IMG/VR virus record: IMGVR_UViG_3300034691_000029
Span: 1-37,340 of that record
From: a virus
Strand: one strand, 5' to 3'
Length of the DNA: 37,340 bases
A program made the translations under genes and the position numbers. Positions 32,502-37,340 of this stretch are shown here, piece by piece (the stretch's first letter is position 1; each line of letters begins with the position of its first letter). A model generated the notes under the pieces. The model saw nothing but the letters and a program-made list of their open reading frames with translations, was not told the DNA's origin and did not search any database.

Positions 32502-33989
32502 TTACTGGCCGTGGACAGTGTAGAAGTTCACGACGTTCATACGCTGTTCTTCAGTCGCGTAGCGCAGCATGTGGACGATCTTGTGCTGCTTGGCGTCCTG
32601 CATGCGGGTAGCGCCGTTACGGGTGTTGATCAGCAAGGTCAGCACGTCTTCAAACGTTGCCAGTGTGGTACTTGGCAGTTTGATCTGCGCCCAACCTTTA
32701 CGCGCACGCTCTGGAGTGAACAGCGTGTTGTATTCGGTGTTCACGAAGTTCAGCAGTTTTACCCACCCTTCCTGGAAGGTCTGTGGATCGCGTTTCAATA
32801 CATCGAGGATGATGCTCCAAAGCGAGGCTTGAGCTTCGCCAGCGGAAATTGCGCTCAGCACTTTGCCTTGTGGCGTCATGGCTGCCTTGAATGAGCTGAG
32901 TCTTGCGTCCAGAATCGAATCGTCCATTGTTGCCTCATCAGTGTTGGCGTTAAGACTCTCAAGAATTTTCTCTTGGGAGGTGGCGTTAGAAAGACCCAGG
33001 CGGGAGCGCAGTGCGCTGACCAGATCGTCTTTGCTGTGCGTACCAATTTCGATCTCGCCCAACAACCCAGCTTTGATGTCTTTGAACGCCCAGTGGTTCA
33101 GTGGCGTGTTATCGCGGGCACGGTCGGTGATCAATACACCGCTCAAGGTATATTCTGGCTTGACGCCAGTAGCGATGAACACTGCGGCCGATTCAAGAGC
33201 CCAGTTGGCTGGGAGCTTATAGCGGCGATACAGTTCATCAGCCAGCGCTTCAGCCAATACGTTACGCGGTGTGTTGATCTCACCATTGAGCCAATCAACC
33301 AACGCACCGTCGGTCCAGGTGGTCATGTCTTTGGTACGACGAAGATCCACCGGCCATTCATTGTGGCTGGTCTTTACTGGCAGCATGCGCTTTTCTTCAA
33401 ACAGGATCAGAGCCTTGTTATCCAAAGCTGCCAAAGCATCAGCTTCCAGCAAGCCAGCCAGCCGTTGACGAATAGGCAAGGTGGCATGATCCTGAACGGC
33501 TTCTTCTACCGGTGTCGGCGCAGGAATGGGCTCAGGCTCGGTGACCACTGTTTCGGTGACAGGGTCTGGTGCAGACTCGGTGGTCGCATCACCTGCCGTG
33601 CCTTGCTCATCCGGTTGATCCACAGCTGGTGCTTCATCGACACCGCTTTCAAGGATTGGCGCATTGGTTACCTCGATGCTGACGACGCCATCGGCACTGA
33701 TGGCGTCAGATGGAACTACGAATACCTCTTCCGCTACATCGCCCAGCGTTTGAACCGGCGGCGCATTATCGAGCAGTAGATCGGACTCCAGTCCTGAGAC
33801 ATCTTCATCTCCAGCCCCAGATTGATCGCTACCCACATCGCTGCTATCTTCATTGCTGTTCTCCGGACCCTCTGTGAGGTCCTGTGCGTCAGTTTGGGAG
33901 GTTTCGTTATCTTCTACGTCCTGACCTTGCAGGTCAGCGCTATCGCCAGGCGTAGGGGTGTTGGATTGACCACGGTTCTTTCTGGACAT
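32502..33989 (-). CDS. Probable virion protein with long acidic N-terminal region (495 aa)
   Basis: Function not recognised. The first about 170 residues are acidic, Pro/Glu/Asp-rich and surely disordered. Residues about 170-495 are a folded helical domain (from LPIRQRLAGLLEAD). Codons are C-ending, as for an abundant product. It is last in a minus-strand operon with a virion RNA polymerase fragment, which suggests a structural or inner-body protein. The acidic region contains S/A-x-E tripeptides (for example SIE), the kind of site cut by the phiKZ prohead protease, so it could be a removed propeptide. GAGGTAG precedes the ATG. Confidence 0.75.
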   Translation of the reverse strand: MSRKNRGQSNTPTPGDSADLQGQDVEDNETSQTDAQDLTEGPENSNEDSSDVGSDQSGAGDEDVSGLESDLLLDNAPPVQTLGDVAEEVFVVPSDAISADGVVSIEVTNAPILESGVDEAPAVDQPDEQGTAGDATTESAPDPVTETVVTEPEPIPAPTPVEEAVQDHATLPIRQRLAGLLEADALAALDNKALILFEEKRMLPVKTSHNEWPVDLRRTKDMTTWTDGALVDWLNGEINTPRNVLAEALADELYRRYKLPANWALESAAVFIATGVKPEYTLSGVLITDRARDNTPLNHWAFKDIKAGLLGEIEIGTHSKDDLVSALRSRLGLSNATSQEKILESLNANTDEATMDDSILDARLSSFKAAMTPQGKVLSAISAGEAQASLWSIILDVLKRDPQTFQEGWVKLLNFVNTEYNTLFTPERARKGWAQIKLPSTTLATFEDVLTLLINTRNGATRMQDAKQHKIVHMLRYATEEQRMNVVNFYTVHGQ

Positions 33990-33996
33990 GTAAAAA

Positions 33997-35289
33997 CTAC
34001 CTCAAGAAATTCTCGATGTCGAGATCAGTTGTTTGAAGGGCTTTAGCGTGAGCAGAAGCCATCATGCGCGCCATCATTACAGCCGGGATGTCGCCGATCA
34101 TTGATCCCAGACTATCCGGGTTTGCTGCAAGCTTAGCGCCTGCGCAAATGGCGCAAATATCACCACCCTCTACTTTACAGTAAGGAGGTGCGTACATTGG
34201 ATAGACGCGACCATCATAATCAGACAGGTTATCGGCGGTGATCTGGACAATCTTGTCATCAATCAGGAAGTTACGACCAATGCGCCGAGGTTCCACTTTC
34301 TGAATGAACTGTTCTTCAGTGTTACAGAACTCGGGAACCACCTTAGCGTTCTGGAATACGCGACTCATCAAGTCAACGTCTTCCCCCGCCAAAGCAGTCA
34401 ACGCACCGCGGAAGAAAGAACCAGCCCGCAGGCTGTTTACCATCTCCGGATAGTAGTTGATGTCCAGACCTTCAAGCAGACTGTTGGTGATCAGAGTAGC
34501 TCGACCGCCCTCTTCAAACCCACCTTCGGGACCATGGATAAGGAACATCCGCTTGATCGCCGTCTTGAACGACTTAGCCTTAAGCAAGAAGCCTTCTGAC
34601 GGATCGCCCTTGATCATGTTCATGTAGTTGGCAATCAAGGCGTCTTGAATCTTAGCCTGAATCACCGGATCGTCCAACTGATCCTTGTTCTCCTCAAGCA
34701 ACTTATCTCGCAGCTGCTTGTTATCAGGAGGGGGTTGAAGAGACTTCTCAGTCATGGAAGGAATGAAGATCTCATACCCACACAAGTCACCGATAGCTCG
34801 ACCCAGCCGCTTATAGTGCTTAACGTAAATCTGGTTGGGGTCTTCTTCAGCCTCGATGACATCAGAGACCATCTTGTCAGCGACGATCGTTGCGATCTTG
34901 CGAATGACGATTTGACCCTGGGTATACGGATAGCGGTCACCCAATGCGTAAACCAACACCCGGCTATTAAACAGCAAGTCGCCCCAAGTGTTGTTATCGG
35001 GAAGATCGACCTTCAGGTTCTCAACGTCCCCAGCCCGCAGGGGACCCGCATCATCATGATAGACAAAAGGGATCTGGTAATGCTCAGCACCTTCCAGCAC
35101 TTCCCAGCTATACCCATTGTTACCATTGGGTACGTAGACCTCTACGGCCTTGTCTGTGTGGCGTAACGCCCAGGGTTTTGGTGCAGTGCCGTTCTCACCA
35201 ATGACCACCGTCATCGCCCGCAGAATCCATTCGCGATCGTAGTGGGCCTTAGCTTTCATAGACCCAAGAAAGTATGCTTGCCTATCCAT
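33997..35289 (-). CDS. Virion RNA polymerase beta' fragment (phiKZ gp80-like)
   Basis: This 430-aa protein matches the beta' region just before the trigger loop. A zinc site is visible as C371, C379 and C382 (CKVEGGDICAICAG), followed by SMIGDIPAVMMARMMASAHA, the counterpart of cellular [20 protein letters not shown]. The upstream stretch FRGALTALAGEDVDLMSRVFQ fits the bridge-helix/following segment. It is clearly different from the 656-aa beta' C protein of the plus-strand set, so it belongs to the second phage polymerase, which is packaged in the virion and transcribes early genes. The protein stops about ten residues into where the trigger loop should begin. Start is ATG 35289 after GGAG; it overlaps the upstream gene's stop as TGATG. 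Confidence 0.83.
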   Translation of the reverse strand: MDRQAYFLGSMKAKAHYDREWILRAMTVVIGENGTAPKPWALRHTDKAVEVYVPNGNNGYSWEVLEGAEHYQIPFVYHDDAGPLRAGDVENLKVDLPDNNTWGDLLFNSRVLVYALGDRYPYTQGQIVIRKIATIVADKMVSDVIEAEEDPNQIYVKHYKRLGRAIGDLCGYEIFIPSMTEKSLQPPPDNKQLRDKLLEENKDQLDDPVIQAKIQDALIANYMNMIKGDPSEGFLLKAKSFKTAIKRMFLIHGPEGGFEEGGRATLITNSLLEGLDINYYPEMVNSLRAGSFFRGALTALAGEDVDLMSRVFQNAKVVPEFCNTEEQFIQKVEPRRIGRNFLIDDKIVQITADNLSDYDGRVYPMYAPPYCKVEGGDICAICAGAKLAANPDSLGSMIGDIPAVMMARMMASAHAKALQTTDLDIENFLR

Positions 35290-36173
35290 CAATCATCTCC
35301 AAACATAGGCTTATAGTGCGATGTAAGCTTCATGCGTAACTGTTCTGCTTCACGGCGCATTTCAGCGTCGTAGTACAGATCATCTAGCCAATGAGCTACG
35401 CCAACCATCGCCCCTTCAAAACTCTCGTTGGAGATGACCGACAGAGAAAACAGGTTGTTCACGGCTACATCAACCGGAGAGTCCATGAGCTTAACAACGT
35501 TCTGAGCGTAGAGGGATTCAAGTGTCAAACCAAGACCCTGATCCGCTTTACCAATCTCAGCTCCCAAGCTCTCAGCGTTAGATTTTACCAAATGGTTTAA
35601 TCGTTTGAGGAGCGGTGCTGTTGCTAGACTGGTGTTACGGTCGGTAATGTCCTGTTCGAGTGTCTCTACGCAGAACCCTCGAACACGTTTAGCAAACGCA
35701 TCGCTGACACGAGAGATGTAAGGAAGCCAGTCATCGTCCGAATACGTGCCTAACAGATCCAGCAGTACCATTACGGTTTCTACAGAATCTTCAGCCGCAT
35801 CGATGGCATCGATCACCAATTGAGGAAACTCAGTAGGATCGAATTTAAGCAGTATGTCGCAGCCTTCGATGAGCATGCTCAATGGAACGTCTGGATCGAA
35901 TTCCACACCGCAGTTGTTGAGTGCGGTTTCAGCGCCGATGCGTAGGATTTGATCCACGTCGATGATGATCTCAGAAGGGTCAACCATCTCCGAATCCATC
36001 TGCTGATAAAGAACATCAAGTTCCTGTAAGTGTCCTTTAAAGTTTACTGAAGAGAGCAGCATTGCTAGCTCTACAAATTCATCTTCAAGTTCTGGAGTGC
36101 AGCGGTCACGAACAATATCACGCACGGTTGACTCTGTTACATTGTCTTCGACTTCAGATTGTGTGTCGCTCAT
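35289..36173 (-). CDS. Unknown acidic protein, first gene of the minus-strand operon (294 aa)
   Basis: Function not recognised. GGAG lies nine bases before the ATG on the minus strand. The protein is strongly acidic and almost entirely helical, with Leu/Asp/Glu repeats, and has no signal peptide or membrane segment. It is translationally coupled (TGATG) to the virion polymerase fragment, so it may be a virion protein or an assembly partner of that polymerase. No motif supports a specific role. Confidence 0.75.
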   Translation of the reverse strand: MSDTQSEVEDNVTESTVRDIVRDRCTPELEDEFVELAMLLSSVNFKGHLQELDVLYQQMDSEMVDPSEIIIDVDQILRIGAETALNNCGVEFDPDVPLSMLIEGCDILLKFDPTEFPQLVIDAIDAAEDSVETVMVLLDLLGTYSDDDWLPYISRVSDAFAKRVRGFCVETLEQDITDRNTSLATAPLLKRLNHLVKSNAESLGAEIGKADQGLGLTLESLYAQNVVKLMDSPVDVAVNNLFSLSVISNESFEGAMVGVAHWLDDLYYDAEMRREAEQLRMKLTSHYKPMFGDD

Positions 36174-36218
36174 GTAAACAGACTCCGAGAAATTTGTATA
36201 AATCTTATTGATTGCTTA

Positions 36219-36231
36219 GCCCATAGTGGGC
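36219..36231. promoter_or_regulatory. Inverted repeat in the divergent intergenic region
   Basis: GCCCA-TAG-TGGGC is a 5-bp inverted repeat with a three-base spacer, in the 92-base gap between divergent genes. The rest of the gap is A/T-rich (TTTGTATAAATC, AAATATTCATA) and may hold promoters for both directions. A small operator is possible. Confidence 0.3.
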
Positions 36232-36265
36232 ATTTGAGAAAATATTCATACTAGAGGTTAGTGCC

Positions 36266-36742
36266 ATGGGTAAGAAGAAAAGTAAAGCGGGGGCGTTTCA
36301 GGCACGGGGCACGTCGCCTTTGCAAAATTGTCTTCGTAATGAAAAGTCTGTAAAAGATAGCAGCGTAAGGTTGGACGAATCCATTCGCGATGCTTCGCGA
36401 ATCCTTACTGAACTGCCTAACGGGATGAGGGAGCTCAAGGAAAAAGGCCGCGAGGACAAGATCCCTGACCTGATCGCGCTGAACCGTTCCGCCGCCCGTG
36501 ACCTGGATTCGTTTGTTTCTGAAAAGGTCGGTCTGGATGCTGAGTTGAATACGCATGTTCAGACGCGTCCAAAAGTCCCTTCTGAAATGGCTGACTATAA
36601 CAGCAAAACTTTGACCATCGGTAATAAGTACGTTACCCTCGGTCATCGCCTGATTGGTACCGTCGGCAAGAGTACCGGCCAGATCATTGAAATCCTCACC
36701 CCTGTGGATGAGCCTGAAGCCGTCGAAGAGGCCGTTGTTTAA
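36266..36742 (+). CDS. Small probable virion-associated protein (158 aa)
   Basis: Function not recognised. GAGGT precedes the ATG. The first about 30 residues are basic (GKKKSKAGAFQARG). The middle is helical and charged, and a small beta-rich part follows at about 115-150 (TIGNKYVTLGHRLIGTVGK). The last residues are acidic. It is coupled to the next gene by TAATG overlap. Its position next to virion genes suggests, but does not prove, a particle component. Confidence 0.75.
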   Translation: MGKKKSKAGAFQARGTSPLQNCLRNEKSVKDSSVRLDESIRDASRILTELPNGMRELKEKGREDKIPDLIALNRSAARDLDSFVSEKVGLDAELNTHVQTRPKVPSEMADYNSKTLTIGNKYVTLGHRLIGTVGKSTGQIIEILTPVDEPEAVEEAVV

Positions 36743-37340
36743 TGAACGAATCACCAGATAACCCAAGTTCTGAAGAGCCCGCTGAACTCAACACACCGGC
36801 CGAGCTACCTTCCGCCATCCCAGTAGCGGAAGAAATCCCAACCGCCCCTGATGCGCCTTCAGCGGTAGAAGTCCCTCCTTCGGCTGCATTATTTGCCGAG
36901 GCTGATGAATTCATTCCGATTGAAGAACCACTGATTAAAGAACGCGGTGACTTCATTCCTGAAGACGCCCCTGATGCGCCAGCTCCAGCCCCAACCGCGA
37001 CCGATGGTGATGGCGTCAACATCCCAGACGATGGTCCGGAAGAAGTCTACGCTGGCGTATGGGACCCAGTACCGGGTGTAGAAACACCTGCGCCGATTCT
37101 GGAGCCGATGTCCGACGAACTGCTGGGTAAGTTTGCCCGGTACGGCAAAGCTGTTATCACGAACATGAACCTGGTCGAAGTCGAGAAACTCGATCAGATC
37201 CTTCGATTGCGCATCTTCGCTGCTCAGCGCGACCGCTATTCGAAAATCAACCAGGGTCTTCCGCGTGACCAGTTCATCCAGCTCGATTTGGATGGGGTGG
37301 GTAAGATCTATATCACCGAACCTGAACAGCAGGCCATGAA
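36742..37340 (+). CDS. Acidic Pro-rich protein, cut by the window end (at least 199 aa)
   Basis: The frame is open from the ATG at 36742, overlapping the previous stop, to the window edge. The first about 120 residues are acidic and rich in Pro, Ala and Glu, with imperfect repeats (TAPDAPSA and EDAPDAPAP; DEFIPIEEP and GDFIPEDAP), so they are disordered. A folded part begins near residue 125 (SDELLGKFARYGKAVI). The layout, acidic N-terminal region before a folded domain, resembles the 495-aa minus-strand protein. GC-rich third positions suggest an abundant, perhaps structural, product. The C-terminus is outside the window. Confidence 0.8.
   Translation, partial: MNESPDNPSSEEPAELNTPAELPSAIPVAEEIPTAPDAPSAVEVPPSAALFAEADEFIPIEEPLIKERGDFIPEDAPDAPAPAPTATDGDGVNIPDDGPEEVYAGVWDPVPGVETPAPILEPMSDELLGKFARYGKAVITNMNLVEVEKLDQILRLRIFAAQRDRYSKINQGLPRDQFIQLDLDGVGKIYITEPEQQAM

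Noticed and set aside
1-37340. tRNA genes or a CRISPR array
   Set aside because: No cloverleaf with a conserved T-loop and no regularly spaced direct repeats were seen by eye; a covariance-model scan was not possible.

Overview
The window looks like an internal segment of a nucleus-forming (phiKZ-like, Chimalliviridae-type) jumbo phage, most likely infecting Pseudomonas or a relative. The evidence is a co-linear set of genes diagnostic of that group: a 651-aa phage-nucleus shell (chimallin-like) gene next to an RNA polymerase beta-prime N-terminal half (NADFDGD), then beta C-terminal and beta-prime C-terminal halves of the same non-virion RNA polymerase, and on the other strand a separate beta-prime fragment of the second (virion) polymerase. 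As I recall it, the order shell - beta' N - ... - fifth subunit - two unknowns - beta C - beta' C - helicase - ... - virion beta' fragment matches phiKZ genes 54-80. Species and nearest relative cannot be fixed from sequence reading alone. No tRNA, rRNA or CRISPR array was seen.

Layout. (1) 1-4768: an upstream terminator, then 12 tightly overlapping small genes of unknown function (202-4710) that share a loose architecture and may be diverged paralogues. (2) 4816-7998: the C-terminal half of a divergent family B DNA polymerase plus two unknown genes, ending in a bidirectional terminator. (3) 8035-9135 (minus): an unknown 366-aa gene, then a 361-base divergent control region with a structured 5' leader. 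(4) 9497-13665: shell gene, beta' N-terminal subunit and a coupled unknown gene. (5) 13731-16298: small unknown genes, several with their own terminators. (6) 16370-20283: an SbcD/Mre11-like phosphoesterase, unknowns, a single-stranded DNA-binding protein with a bacterial-type acidic tip, and an HNH homing endonuclease. (7) 20486-29736: non-virion RNA polymerase block (putative fifth subunit, two unknowns of which one has an RGG-type tail, beta C, beta' C), interrupted by one small minus-strand gene. (8) 29794-32438: UvsW-like helicase, GIY-YIG homing endonuclease and a small gene. (9) 32502-36173 (minus): three-gene operon with the virion RNA polymerase beta' fragment and probable virion proteins. 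(10) 36266-37340: two plus-strand genes, the last cut by the window end.

How the genes fit together: the shell would enclose replicating DNA. The split polymerase, ssDNA-binding protein, helicase and SbcD-like nuclease would act on DNA inside it. The minus-strand polymerase fragment would be packaged in the virion to start the next infection. Genes with strongly C-ending codons (shell, 202-aa protein, SSB, RGG-tail protein, 495-aa minus-strand protein, the two last genes) are probably the abundant products.

The most unusual structure is at the helicase 3' end. The last 13 codons plus stop of the helicase occur twice, once before and once immediately after the GIY-YIG endonuclease gene, with mostly synonymous differences. 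This looks like a homing element that replaced the end of its host gene with a recoded copy and carried a terminator, leaving the displaced native end abutting its own stop codon.
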